Of a DNA stretch of 51,307 bases, positions 24,343 through 35,814 are shown piece by piece; position 1 is the stretch's first letter; each line of letters opens with the position of its first letter. The notes beneath the pieces are model-generated. The model was not told the origin of the DNA. It saw only the letters and a list, made by a program, of their open reading frames with translations, and did no database searches. The stretch is from Ichthyophthirius multifiliis (lineage: Eukaryota; Ciliophora; Oligohymenophorea; Hymenostomatida). The DNA is taken from contig NW_004087691.1 in NCBI RefSeq assembly GCF_000220395.1, positions 1-51,307 of the forward strand, read 5' to 3'. The translations under genes were made by a program, and so were the position numbers.

Positions 24343-24986
24343 TTACTGCTACATCACTTTAAATATCATTTTTATTCATAATATTATCCATAACTTTTTA
24401 ACCTATAGTTAATTCATCCATTGCCTATTCGAAATTATTTAATTACCCATACATTTATTCTAGAGATAAGTTTGATGAATGATGTTATAAATAAGGTGTT
24501 ATTTTATTTAATTATTAGATATACTTTTTTGAAAAAGTTTAGTTTTTTTTTTTTTAATAAAATATACTTAAGCATTTCCTTAATTCATTTTAATTTGAGC
24601 GGATATAGCATCTATTTTATGAGACATTTTTAACATATTTTAGCTGAATTTTTATTTAGCCATTGCATTTTATAAATATAATCTTTTATTTTTTTTATTT
24701 TTTTAAAAAAACAAGATAATAATTAATGTTTTTTTCACTTAGCTCCTTCTTCGTTTCCCTTTTAAACTGCCTTTTATTAATATATATTAAAAAAATTAAT
24801 ATTATTTTCATTTGTTTATATTAAATAAATTACTTATCTAGCTTTTTCCATAATTTAAATTTATTCTTTTTCTGCTTTCTTTGATTCACGTTCAAATTAT
24901 TTTTAAGCCATTTTTAAATCTATTTATATTTCTATAGGATCAGCAGGTTTGGGTTATTAAATTGGTTTTTAAGAATCGTTTCCCAT
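24155..24986 (-). CDS. CHMP1: ESCRT-III subunit CHMP1
   Basis: Five exons: 24834-24986, 24739-24770, 24568-24682, 24347-24523, 24155-24247; 189 aa (animal CHMP1 is about 196); introns 63, 56, 44 and 99 nt with matching phases. Key segments are LKMAQKQFERESKKAEKEQ, KGNEEGAKLYLQNAMAKQK and KMSHKIDAISAQIKMNQG. Later come NNFEQAMDELTIGQKVMDNI, then NDIQSDVA and the C-terminal helix IDSMLQNMKLEYAQDI. This is the Snf7-type helical core with the C-terminal region that binds Vps4 in relatives. It acts in membrane scission at endosomes and in cytokinesis. An unusual Pro/Gln-rich N-terminus (PIQQPKPADP) precedes helix 1. Intron 4 is mostly (AT)n. The gene converges with the J-protein gene, 296 bp apart. 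Confidence 0.92.
24269..24339. repeat. (AT)n inside CHMP1 intron 4
   Basis: About 70 bp of near-perfect AT repeat with two AAA interruptions, making up most of the 99-nt intron 24248-24346. Confidence 0.95.
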
Positions 24987-25257
24987 TTTTTTTTATATTT
25001 TTAATGATTAAATAAAAAATTAAGATTATTATATAAATATAGTAATTTCTTATAATATATAACTTTTTAAATATATATTTTTATTATATCATATAAATCT
25101 AATTTATATAATAATTTATTTTTATAATATAAAAAGTATCAAATTAATTTTAAATATTTTAATAAAAAAATTAATAATATATAAAATTACAAAAAATTTT
25201 AAAGCATATGTAAATGGATATTTTTTTTAATATTTATATATATATATATATATGTAA

Positions 25258-26162
25258 TCATACTTCTTTTTTAATCTACTTTTATTATTATTTAATTTTT
25301 TTAGCTTTTACTATAATATTTTACACAACCAAGGGTTTAATTAAATTAAAATTAATAAATTACTCGTCTTAATTTTACAAATCAATTTCATTTTCTTTTT
25401 TTGGAAAGACGACTATATAAACCCATCCATTTTAATAATGTGAAGTAACTTCTTTTATTTATATTTTATTAAACATAACTTATCCGGTAATAATATTTTT
25501 TTCAACTATTCCTTTTAATATAGGTTCCCCTATTTTTTTAAAATATATAAATATATTAATATTATTATTAATATATACCAGAATTATTATATTTTATTAA
25601 TTAAGGAGGATTTTCAGATGTGTATATTTACATTTATAAAGTAATTTTATTTTTATTTTCAACTAATTGCCCACATTTATCTTCTATTTATATTTGAATA
25701 CTATATAAAAAAAATTAATACTTACATTATTTACAATTTAAAATAATTATTTTTAATAATTTAAAAAATTGAAAATATAGTTTTATATGAAATATATTTT
25801 TACTTGAAATTTCTCTCTCTATAAAGAAATTAATTTAGTTAATTAACTAATACAAGTTAATATTAATATTCATCTTAAGGTTTTTAAAAAATTTAAAAAT
25901 AAATATCAAAATGATGTACACTTTCACTAGTAACTAAATTTCTTTTTAAAGAGTTAATTTCATCCTAGATACTATTTATTAATTCATCTTATTTAATACA
26001 TTTTGATTTAATATTTTCTATAAAGTACTCATTTTATTGACATAAATTATAGATATTCATAAAAACCTATTGTTAATTATTATTTAAATAAGAATAGCTA
26101 TTTAAAAAATCATAAAAAGCATAATTCATATTATTAATATCATCTAATCTTTTATTGTTCAT
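25258..26162 (-). CDS. Hypothetical 250-aa protein
   Basis: Three exons: 25804-26162, 25579-25700, 25258-25529; introns 103 and 49 nt; phases agree. The N-terminal 120 residues (MNNKRLDDINNMNYAFYDFL...) are helical and Asn/Tyr-rich with a charged coiled-coil-like part (KQDELINSIQDEINSLKRN). The C-terminal half looks like a beta-rich folded domain: IQIQIEDKCGQLVENKNKI, GEPILKGIVEKNIITGQV and QNGWVYIVVFPKKENEIDL. A basic tail with poly-Gln follows (KAKKIKQQQKQIKKEV). The second half's alternating hydrophobic pattern resembles an immunoglobulin- or C2-like sandwich; this is a visual impression only. It is divergent from CHMP1 on neither side; both run on the minus strand, 271 bp apart. Family unknown. 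Confidence 0.74.
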
Positions 26163-26497
26163 TTTTTAATTAAATAAAAAATTATTAATAATTATTTTTA
26201 AATTAATATTTAATTATTTTTAATATATAAAATATAAAAGATAAAAAATGTAATTATAAAAATGGACATAATATAATATACAAAATAAATATTATTATTC
26301 TATATATATAATAAAAAAATATTATAATTAAATAAAAAATTTGTTTATTTGGATTTTATTATACTATTATAATATAAAGAACTTAAATGTAAACAATATA
26401 TGAAAATGTTTATATTTTTGCAATTTTATATATATAAAAATATAAAATATAAAAGTATATATATATATATATATATTTATTTATTTTTATATTTATA

Positions 26498-26531
<34 letters not shown>

Positions 26532-26696
26532 TTATTTTTATATTTATAAGTTTATATTTTTATATATTAATTAATTTCTAATTTTTTATAAAAAAAGTAA
26601 AGTAAAACATAATTTTTATTCAATTTCAATTTTTTTAAAAAAACTTAAATAAAAATTATAAAAAATAAAAAAATTATTTTCAAATAATTTTTTATA
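26163..26696. other. AT-rich gap with tandem duplication
   Basis: No gene seen. It holds the 51-bp duplicated AT module listed at 26459-26551. Confidence 0.6.
26459..26551. repeat. Imperfect 51-bp tandem duplication, AT-rich
   Basis: An (AT)n tract followed by tttatttatttttatattta occurs twice head to tail, the second copy shifted by 51 bp (distinct ends at about 26498 and 26549). Confidence 0.85.
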
Positions 26697-27860
26697 TCAA
26701 TATTTATAATCATGAACGAATAAAGATTCTTATCCAGCTCCATCCTTTGATCCTTCGTATTTACCTTTATAGAATAAATAAAATATGATATATATTTTTA
26801 TAAATTACCCAATTATGCTTCACTATTAGCTTTACATCTTTACAAAAGTGCTTATTAAGCACTCTTTACATTTTCTTATTTTCCAGCCCAAGCTTTAACA
26901 CAACTATTTTACAAAGCTCTTCCATAAGAGAATGTTAAGAACCAAGGTCTTCTTACACCTTATAATTTATTCATAGCATTTAAATTTAAAGAAGCATCTT
27001 CTTCAGATTATCCACCGCTCAAGAACTTTTTTTTAAAAAATAAATAAATAAATAAACAAACTTAAAAACTATTGTACAAAGACACCAACTAAAGCTGGAG
27101 GAATTGTTCTTGAAAGTGCAGTAACAGTTCTAAAAGCAACTTCCGCTGGACTAGCTTTAACTGGGTGATTACTTCCTTAAGTAACCATATTAGGTTTAAG
27201 TAAGCAACCTTCCCAGAAGATATTATTTTCTTATAAAGCCTTAACTACTGCTGCAAGTACTCTTTCACTGACTTTTTAGCAAGTTTCAATTGAGTGATCT
27301 CCATCACTTAAAATTTCAGGTTCAATAATAGGTACGAGTCCATTAGCCTAACAAATAGCCCCATATCTAGCCAAACCCCAAGCATTTTCTTAAATAGCTT
27401 AATCAGTAGGGCATCCATCGGCAGAGATTTTCAATACGGCTCTCCATTTAGCAAATCTGCAGCCGATTTAATAGAATTCCTTGGCCATAGCATCTAATGT
27501 ATCTAAACCATGAGTTGCAGTTTCGTCTTTTGTTCCAGGAATGTTTTTTAATCCTTAGTCAACTTTAATTCCACATAAAATGTCTTTTTCTTTTAAAACT
27601 TAGACAAATTTTTTTCCTGATAAATCGTTTTGTTTAGCAGTTTCGGAATATAAAATTACTCCAGAAATATGTTATTCAAGACCGGGAGTGTGGAACATTA
27701 AATCTCTGTAAGCTTAACGATTGCTTTCAGTGTTATCGATTCCTACTGATGTGAATTTTTTTCCAATTGTTCCAGTTGATTCATCGGCAGCTAAGATTCC
27801 TTTACCAGGAGTAGCTAATTTATTGGCGTTTTAGGCAAGCTCTTTTCTGAAATCAGTCAT
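26697..27860 (-). CDS. FBA: Class I fructose-bisphosphate aldolase
   Basis: Three exons: 27078-27860, 26809-27025, 26697-26764; 355 aa, the usual length; introns 52 and 44 nt. Signatures in order: [44 protein letters not shown] and [10 protein letters not shown] with the active-site Lys and Arg. Then come [20 protein letters not shown] carrying the Schiff-base Lys, TFLSGGQSEE-type [16 protein letters not shown] and [14 protein letters not shown]. It cleaves fructose-1,6-bisphosphate to two triose phosphates in glycolysis and gluconeogenesis. The C-terminus ends DYKY, in the position of the conserved terminal Tyr. It has the highest G+C content of any gene here, as expected for a strongly expressed gene. 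Confidence 0.98.
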
Positions 27861-29714
27861 TTTTTTTTTAATTATTTGTTAATTTTTATTTTTTTAGTTA
27901 TAGAATAATATCACTATTAATTTATTTTTCCTATGATTTTTTTATTTTTTATTATATAATTTTATCTTTGAAAACATAATTAATTTTTTAAAGTTCAATT
28001 AATATTTATCATTAATTTTTTTTGTTTTTGGTTAGCTAAATAGAAATATAATGATATAAAAATATATTAAACAGAATATAATTAAAATAGCAATATTATA
28101 AACATTATTTTAATACTAAAAATATATTATGAACATATAAAATCAGTTTTTTAGCATTATAATTATAAAAAATATGCATTAAAATATATAAAAATTTTAT
28201 TTTTTTATATATAATAAAAAATTTAAGTATATATATATATATATATATATAAATTAATTAAGATATCTATTTTTTAGTATTATATTATTTAAAAATGTTT
28301 TTTTTTTTTCATTATATATAAATAAATAAAATAATAGTATAGTTTTAAAAATGAATTTATATTTTTGTTATAATCTTAAATATTTCAAGGTTAATTTAAA
28401 AATTATCTATGAATAATTTAAAAAAATTATTTTTTATATTTTACTTTTAATTGATAATAAAAAAAAAAAATATATTATAAATATATATTTTTTTTATTTT
28501 TAATAACAATATAATAAATTAATATTTTTTTACTAATTTTATCATATATATATATAAATTTATCAATATTTTACTAATAAATAATCATAATTTTCTAAAT
28601 AAAATATATATAACAATAATAATAATTAATTTATAAATAAATTTTTTTTCTATTAATTATTTATTTATATTTTCATTTATAAAAAAAAATATGAACATAT
28701 AATATTAAATAATATATTAAATGAATAATTATAATAATAATAAAAAATTATATATATATATATATATAAAAATAGTATTAATAATGTATTTTTACAATAT
28801 TAATAATAATATTTTTTTTTTTTTAATATAAATTATCTTTATTTATTATTATGTATTTTTTTAAAATATAATATTATTAAAATTCTTATATTCATTTTCC
28901 TTTTTTTATTTAAATACATGCATATATAAAATTATTATAAATAATATTTTATATCTTTTTAAAATATATTTATTTTAAAAGATATATTGCTTTAAAAATT
29001 TATTAAATAATAATTATATATTTTTTAATTTATTTTGTTTGTATTTTAATAATATTTTGATGTATATAGCTTTATATTAATTTAACATATCATACTAATT
29101 AATTAAATATAAAATATATAATAATAAATATAAATTAAATGATTACATATGCATTAATAATTAATAAATAAATATAAACAAATAACAAAACTAATATTAA
29201 ATTATTATCAACACATTATAAAAATATTACATATTTTAAATATAAATATAAATACAATAAAACATATTCAATTAATTAATAATTAATATAACAAATTTAT
29301 AGCAAATCTATATAATTCTTTTTTGTAAAAAAATATTAATTATTTATTTATTTAATTTATTTTATATATAAATTATCATAATTTATAAAAATAACTTTTA
29401 ATTCAGGATTATAAAATAAAAAGTACATTAAATATAATAAATATAAATAAATTTTAATTTCTGATTAACTATAAATTGAAACACTTATTATTAAGTTAGA
29501 AAATTTAGCAAATATATTCATATTTTTCAAATCCAAATTTATTTTTGTATTAAAAGATAAATATCTTATATAATAAAAATGACTAAAATGCTTATAAAAA
29601 ATCAATGAATATTAATAAAATAATATAAATTAACTTAATAAAATCAACTTTTTAGAAAAAGTAATAGTAATATATATTATAAAAGATTTCAATATATATT
29701 ATAATAATCTTCAA

Positions 29715-29794
<80 letters not shown>

Positions 29795-29944
29795 GAAGTT
29801 TTTATAACTAATAGAATATTATATTAAATAAAAAACTAAATTTAATCGAAACATTTAAAAAAATTAAATATAATTTTTTTTTTAGAATTATGGATAAATA
29901 TATTACAAAATAATAAAAAAATTAAAAAGTAAAATTATTATTTT
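27861..29944. other. 2.1-kb AT-only gap
   Basis: The longest featureless stretch: nearly pure A/T, several short (AT)n tracts (28228-28250, 28750-28768) and a 70-bp one at 29719-29788. No open frame with coding character was seen on either strand. Confidence 0.6.
29719..29788. repeat. (AT)n microsatellite, about 70 bp
   Basis: The longest uninterrupted AT dinucleotide tract in the window. Confidence 0.97.
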
Positions 29945-30480
29945 TTATTAAAGAAAATAATAATAAATAATTAGTAATTAAATTGAAAAATAACACTCTA
30001 AATAAAATAAAAGCACGATATTAATGTAAATATTAAAATATAATATAATTATAGTGTTTTTATGAAGATTTAATAAAAAATTATTTAATAATAAAATATG
30101 CTTGTGATGGAGAATTTCAGTAATATTAAGCAAAATAATATTATAATCTTTAAATCAAGATAAAGTTTAATATTTTATACATTAAATAGAGTTAGCATTA
30201 TAATATCTAAAAATAAAAAAATATACATTGAGATTTTATAACACAAAATAAAACTCATATAAATTATAAATTTTTTATTGTCATTTTTGAAAGAGAATTA
30301 AGATAAACCATTAAAGGAATTTAGATTATATGAATCCAGAAAAAATTAATAATAAAAAATAAAATTATAAAATCGATATTTGGACTTTATGAATAATTAG
30401 TTGAAGGAATAATTAATTTTTATTTATAAACTAAAAAATAAATTAGGATAGAATTTTGATATAAATAATATAAAAAAGTT
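29945..30480 (+). pseudogene. Decayed protein-kinase gene
   Basis: One frame carries kinase landmarks in the right order. The N-lobe strand is KQLVIKLKN, followed by CKYQNIIQLQCFYED and NYLIIKYACDGEF (hinge region). Then comes QKNIH-stop-D, where the catalytic-loop HRD Arg codon position is TGA at 30229. YKFFIVIFERELRQTIKG sits where the DFG segment would be. After a frame change, YMNPEKIN and NYKIDIWTL (subdomains VIII-IX) follow, with another TGA after WTL. The order and spacing leave little doubt about kinase ancestry. The stops, the frame change and the loss of DFG mean it is a pseudogene. Splicing does not explain the defects. It sits in a gene-poor zone next to a second kinase-family gene on the opposite strand. 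Confidence 0.72.
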
Positions 30481-31120
30481 AAGAATATATATAATATTTT
30501 AGATATTTAATAAAAAATATTAAAAGTAAATAATTTCATTTAAATAAAAGAAAAAAAAAGTTGTAATCTATATGGCAATGTAAAACAAGCAAAATAAAAA
30601 TAGTGGTTATATAAAAATATATAGAATATAATACTTATAAACTTATAATTTTAATTTGATTTATTTGTTAAAAATAATAAATATAAAAAATAAAGAAAAT
30701 AGTTTTATAAATAAATAATAATAAAAAAATAATAAATTAAAATATAGATATATCTAAATTAATAAATATATATATATATATATATATATACAATTTATAT
30801 ATTTTTAATTTAATTTACTAGATTTTTTTTTTATCTTATATAAATATTTAAATTTTTATATATTTATTACTTAATATTTTTATTATTTTATAATAAATTT
30901 TATTTTTATAATAAATTTAATAAAATTTATTTTAATATTAATTGTCTTTATAATAATTTACTTTTAATTTATTTTTATATATTTTAATTTTATTTAATTT
31001 AATTAATATTAATTTTGTTTTATAAAATTCAATTATATTAATTTCAATTTTTATTTTTTTTAATTTTAATTTTTTTTCATATTAATATATTTAAATTTAT
31101 TAAAAAAATTAAATTAAAAT
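30481..31120. other. AT-rich gap
   Basis: No gene seen; an (AT)n tract lies at 30766-30790. Confidence 0.6.
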
Positions 31121-31553
31121 TCATTTTTTTTTAATATAGTTATTTAAAATATTTGATATTTAATTAATATCAGTATTTTAATTTTATAATGTTTCTTATT
31201 AATTACTTGAAGAAGAATTAATTTTTCTTATCATTTAAAAAGGTGAATAGAAATTTTTTTTAATAACTTTTACTTTCGGTAAATCATTTTAATTATTTAA
31301 AGGAATATTTATTTATTATTTTCTTATGTTTTTGAAAACATTTTATTCTGACCGATAATTTAAGCTTACATTTTCATAAAAGTCACCAAAAGTTTTAAAA
31401 TATATATTCTCTTTTTAGTATTAATATTATTTATTTTATGATAAAACATTTTAAATTTATTTATCATTAAAATTATTATTGTCATTAAAATTATTATTGT
31501 CATTAAAATTATTATTATCATTAAAATTATTATTATCATTATTATCATTATTA

Positions 31554-31597
<44 letters not shown>

Positions 31598-32747
31598 TTC
31601 TTTAGTTCTTTTTATTTTATTTTCATTAATATTATTTATTTATTTATTCTTTTTTTTATTTATTTGGACTAGAATTTTCAGAAAATTATATTTATTCATT
31701 ATTATTATTTTAATTGTCTCTCATTTCTACATATTTTTACTTTTGATCAAGAATTTTCTTACTTATTTAATTTATGTTTTAACTTGAATTTATTTTTGAA
31801 TTATTTTATTATTATTATTATTACTATATTATATTATCAAAAAATTAAATTTAATAATCTAAAATTTCTTAAAAATCTGCACTTTTTTCCGAATTTAAAT
31901 CTAACATTTTTTTAATTATATTTGCATAATCTTCCCCATAAATATTTTATATTTAATTAATATATAAATCTAGTATATTTTCATTTACAAAATGATCTTC
32001 TCTCTGTATATTACTACAATCTTAAATTAATGTAGTTTCTAACATAGTCATTCCTAATTAAAAAATGGCTATTTTTTAAATATTTTCATTATTTTATTCA
32101 GGAACTGAATATCTTTTTAATGTAAAAATATTTTTTAATCTTGTAAATTATTTAAGTTTAAAATATATTCATCTACAATTTTTATTTATCCATTTCCGTT
32201 AAGAATAAGTGACTATGGGTGTATATTTGGATAATTTTTATTTACTTATTAGAAATATATACATATATTTGATATACTTTTTATTATATATAACAATTCA
32301 TTTAATTTATAAATTTCCTAAAAAGATATTTTATTTTATTTTAAACAAAAAAAAATATTATAATTAGTATTTTACTTCATTTTTTTTTCTATTATTATTT
32401 TCTTTTTCAAGTGAAATCCGATGATATTCAAAATAAACATTAAAAAAACAAATCGAAGAACAAAAATAGTTTTATTTAGATAAGGAATAGCCAAAAAACT
32501 TCAATAAATTTGGATGTTATATACACATTCTTTACTCAAAATACTATTGTAGATTATTTTAAACGTCTTCCTTTGAAATTTGGATCTTTTTACATATTAC
32601 TTGCTCGCTTGGATTGTTTTTTCTTTAATATATTTTGCATTTACCGAATATACTTAATTAAGTTTCATCATTTAATTAAATAAAATTATTTAGATTTACT
32701 AAAAAAACATCAGTATATTTTTATATTTCACAGTTTTAATTTCCCAT
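31121..32747 (-). CDS. Myristoylation-type kinase-family protein, probable pseudokinase
   Basis: It starts at 32747 with MGNQNCE, an N-myristoylation-like Gly2. Exon 1 (32376-32747) contains SEQVICKKIQIS with the ATP-site Lys near residue 53, then HPNLLKFFGYSL. A 58-nt intron (32318-32375) follows. The C-lobe has IHPQSLILNGNGQIKIVDEY in place of HRD and DFG, then KRYSVPEQ (APE-like) and FQLGMTMLE. The tail is very Asn-rich (AAT repeat 31559-31597) and ends YIKKK at 31121. Ciliates have many such kinases. The missing HRD Asp and DFG suggest a pseudokinase. Between VDEY and KRYSVPE the frame moves by one near an A6 run (about 32140) with no fitting intron. A second change near 31680 can be an 82-nt intron. 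Either the gene is decaying or the assembly has an indel. Confidence 0.72.
31559..31597 (-). repeat. (AAT)n trinucleotide repeat in coding sequence
   Basis: About 13 AAT codons on the minus strand (TTA on plus), followed by AATGAT and AATTTTAATGAC units, giving a poly-Asn/Asp/Phe tail in the kinase-family protein. Confidence 0.9.
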
Positions 32748-33574
32748 TTTTTGAAATTTTTTTATTTTATTTTTTTTTTAAAAAAAAAAACAATAATTAT
32801 TGTTTTTTTAAATGAATTATTAATAATTTAAATAAAAAAATTAAATATATTTTATTATTTTACTTTTTATTTTTTTAAAAAAATAACATATATATTTATT
32901 AAATAAATTATAAATTATGTAAATTGTAAAAAAACTTAGATATTTTAATAATTTTATTTAAATAATATTAGTAGATTAAGAGATAATTAAAAATAATAAA
33001 AAAAACAGAATAAAATTAAAACCTTAAATATTTATAAAAAATACGAAAATATTAAATATATCATTAAAATAATACAATTAATATACTTTAGAATTTAAAA
33101 TAATATATATTATCTAGTAATATAAAAGAAATATAAAATGTTTGTTATTTTATAAAATAAAAAGATATTTATATTGAATTAACATACTTACAGCAAATTA
33201 TATTTTACTAAAAATAAATATTTAATAATCTTTTATTTTATATATGTATAAGAAAATTTTTTAATATACATAAATATAAGCATATTAAATATATAATAAT
33301 TTTAATTTTAACATATATACAAATATTAATTATTATTTACGCAGAATTAGTTTTAATTTATTAAATTAATATTTATATTATAAAATTACTAAAATTTTAA
33401 AAATGATTTTATATTTTATATATTAATAAGTTTTGTTTTTTTATTTATTTATCATATTTTTTTTTTCATTTTTATAATTTTATATTAAATTTGATTTACA
33501 AAAAATAAATGTTAATTTTTAATTTTTATTATTTAATATGATAAAAAATTAAATTATATTTTCAAATGGAATGA
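32748..33574. other. AT-rich gap
   Basis: No gene seen. A missing 5' exon of the following ORF could lie here but I cannot identify it. Confidence 0.5.
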
Positions 33575-34525
33575 AAAATAATCACATAAAGGCATATAAA
33601 TACAACAATCAAAGAATTAATTAATCTTTTTATTTATTATTTAAATATATTTAAAATTAAGAAATATATCTAATAAGCTTTATTTCCTAATTATGATATT
33701 CTTTAGTCTTTAATATAAATAAATTAAGAAAATAAAGACTTTTAATTACTAGAAATTGATAATTTATTAAGCAAAAGAATCTCATTAATTTGCCACTATA
33801 TATAATTAGAGATTTTAAAGTAATAATTAATATACTATTTCGAATTAAAATTATTTATTTATTAGAATACTTTAAATGAATTATTATTAGCTGAAAAACA
33901 ACTTAAAAATGCATTTTAAAAAATCAATCGAAAAAAATAAATAAAACAATATTAAAACTAAACATACATTATAAAAAAAAAAGCGGAAGAATAAATAAAA
34001 AAAAGATGTATAATTTCTATAAAAAAAAAACATTAATTTTTCTATAAAAAAAAACATTAACTATTCTAAAAAAAAAAACATTAATTATTCTAAAAAAAAA
34101 AAAAATAATTTTTCTAAATTAATTAATAAATGTATTAAAAAAGGGATACAAAAACTTTCTAAAATCTTTAGAGTTATATAATAAAGGTATAATAGAAAAA
34201 AAATAAAAGGAAAATTATTAAACTTAACCTAATTTTTTAAATAAAAGAAAAATAAACTGAAGAATAATTCTAGAAAATAACTCTTTTTTAGAAAATAAAG
34301 AACATTTATATTAAATTTTTATTAAAAAAAATAAATAATAATAAAATTTTAATTTAATTTTTTAAAGAATAAAAAAATACAAAAAAATCAAGAAGAAAAT
34401 ACAGCTTAAATTATCTGATAAAAAGTAGGAAAATTTATATTAAAAAAATTAAAATAATTAAATTTTTATTATAAGCAAAATTATATATAAGTATTTTTAA
34501 AAAAATATTAATTAATTTTTTGTGA
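33575..34525 (+). CDS. Lys/Gln-rich ORF with unresolved 5' end
   Basis: A 316-codon open frame begins right after a TGA at 33572 and ends at TGA 34523-34525. The first part looks like a folded helical domain: TIKELINLFIYYLNIFKIKK, then ALFPNYDILQSLIQINQEN, LLEIDNLLSKRISLICHYIQ and LNELLLAEKQLKNAF. The remainder is extremely basic, with four 8-residue repeats of the type KKKHQLFQ (34020-34116). No in-frame ATG precedes the folded part. The only upstream ATG in this frame is at 33566, two codons before the TGA (ATG GAA TGA). Either a 5' exon is missing or the gene has lost its start. The family is not recognised. Confidence 0.42.
34020..34116 (+). repeat. 24-bp tandem coding repeat, 4 copies
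   Basis: Four copies of a 24-nt unit of the form nine A, CATTAA, YTATTC, TAA. They are in frame with the ORF and encode KKKHQLFQ variants. Confidence 0.88.
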
Positions 34526-34777
34526 AATTCCTTCAATAATAAATTTATAAAATATTAGAAATATATAACAATCAATCTATTTAAAATAATCAAATATATA
34601 TATATTCTCTTTATATATAAAAAAAAGATTTAACAAAAATATTAATCATATAAACCTTAAAATGAAAAAAAAAAGATTTTTAATTAAATTAGTTTTTCTG
34701 ATCTAAAAAAAAAATATTTAAAAAAATAAATATAAATAAAAAAAATAAAAAAAAATATATATATATATATAAATAAA

Positions 34778-35476
34778 ATGTCATACGATACCGCAATTAC
34801 AGTATTTGGTCCTGGAGGAAACTTATTTTAAGTCGAATATGCAATGAACGCCGTAAAGCAAGGTTAAACATCTGTAGGAGTTCGTGGAAAAGACTGTATA
34901 GTAATCGGAGTAGAGAAAAAATCTACAACCGCTTTACAAGAACCTCGTACAATTAGAAAAGTACTTAGATTAGACGAGAGTACATGCATAGCTTTCTCTG
35001 GTTTAACAGCAGATGCTAGAATATTATCTAATATAGCAAAGGTTGAATGTCAAAGTTATAGACTTAATTATGATGATAGAGTACCAATTAATTACATTTC
35101 GAGATATATAGCAGGTGTATAGCAAAAATATACTTAAAAAGGTGGTGCTAGACCTTTCGGTATATCAACTCTTGTGGGAGGTTTTGATAGCAAAAATTAG
35201 CCTCGTTTATATTAAACTGACCCTAGTGGGGCTTGTACTGAATGGAAAGCTGATGCTTTGGGAAGATCAAGAAGTAGTGTAATAGAGTTTTTAGAAAAAA
35301 ATTATTTAAATGATTAAATGAATACTGATGAATGCTTAAAATTGGCTTGTAAAGCTTTACTTGACGTAGTCGAAAGTGGATCAAAAAATATAGAACTTTT
35401 CGTTTAGAAATATAATGAATTTTATCAAATTTCTGAAGAAGAAGTCGAAAGTATTGTTAAAAATGTTAACTTGTGA
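34778..35476 (+). CDS. PSMA7: 20S proteasome subunit alpha4 (PSMA7)
   Basis: An intron-free frame of 232 aa from ATG 34778 to TGA 35474-35476. The N-terminus [10 protein letters not shown] then [16 protein letters not shown] is the proteasome alpha signature. [54 protein letters not shown] and [10 protein letters not shown] identify the alpha4/PSMA7 type rather than other alpha subunits. Alpha subunits form the outer rings of the 20S core and gate substrate entry; they lack the catalytic Thr of beta subunits, as here. The length is slightly short of animal PSMA7 because the C-terminal Lys/Glu tail is missing. An (AT)n tract lies just upstream of the start. Confidence 0.97.
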
Positions 35477-35814
35477 TGATTTTTATTTATTTAATATAAA
35501 ATATGTAATTTGTGTTGTTTTTTTTTTTTATGTTACCAATACAAATAATAATAAATAAAAATTGTAGCTTTTTTATTTTTTATTATAAAAAAAAAAAAAA
35601 TTTTAATAACTTTTATTTATATTAGAAATTTATTTAATTTTATTTACAAAAATATAATAAATATTGTAAATGTTTAAAAAGAATTTTATAATTATAAAAT
35701 TATATATTCAAGTTAATATATTTATAAATTTTTATTATTTCATGATTAAAAAATTATAAAAAAGATATATATAACGAAATATTAAGATAAATAAAAAAAA
35801 AATTGTAAAAAAAA
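35477..35814. other. Short AT-rich gap
   Basis: Spacer between two same-strand genes; no feature beyond A/T runs. Confidence 0.6.

Noticed and set aside
31366-31787. Ile/Leu/Met repeat ORFs on both strands around the ATT/TTA repeat
   Set aside because: Other-frame readings of the AAT-repeat tail of the kinase-family gene.
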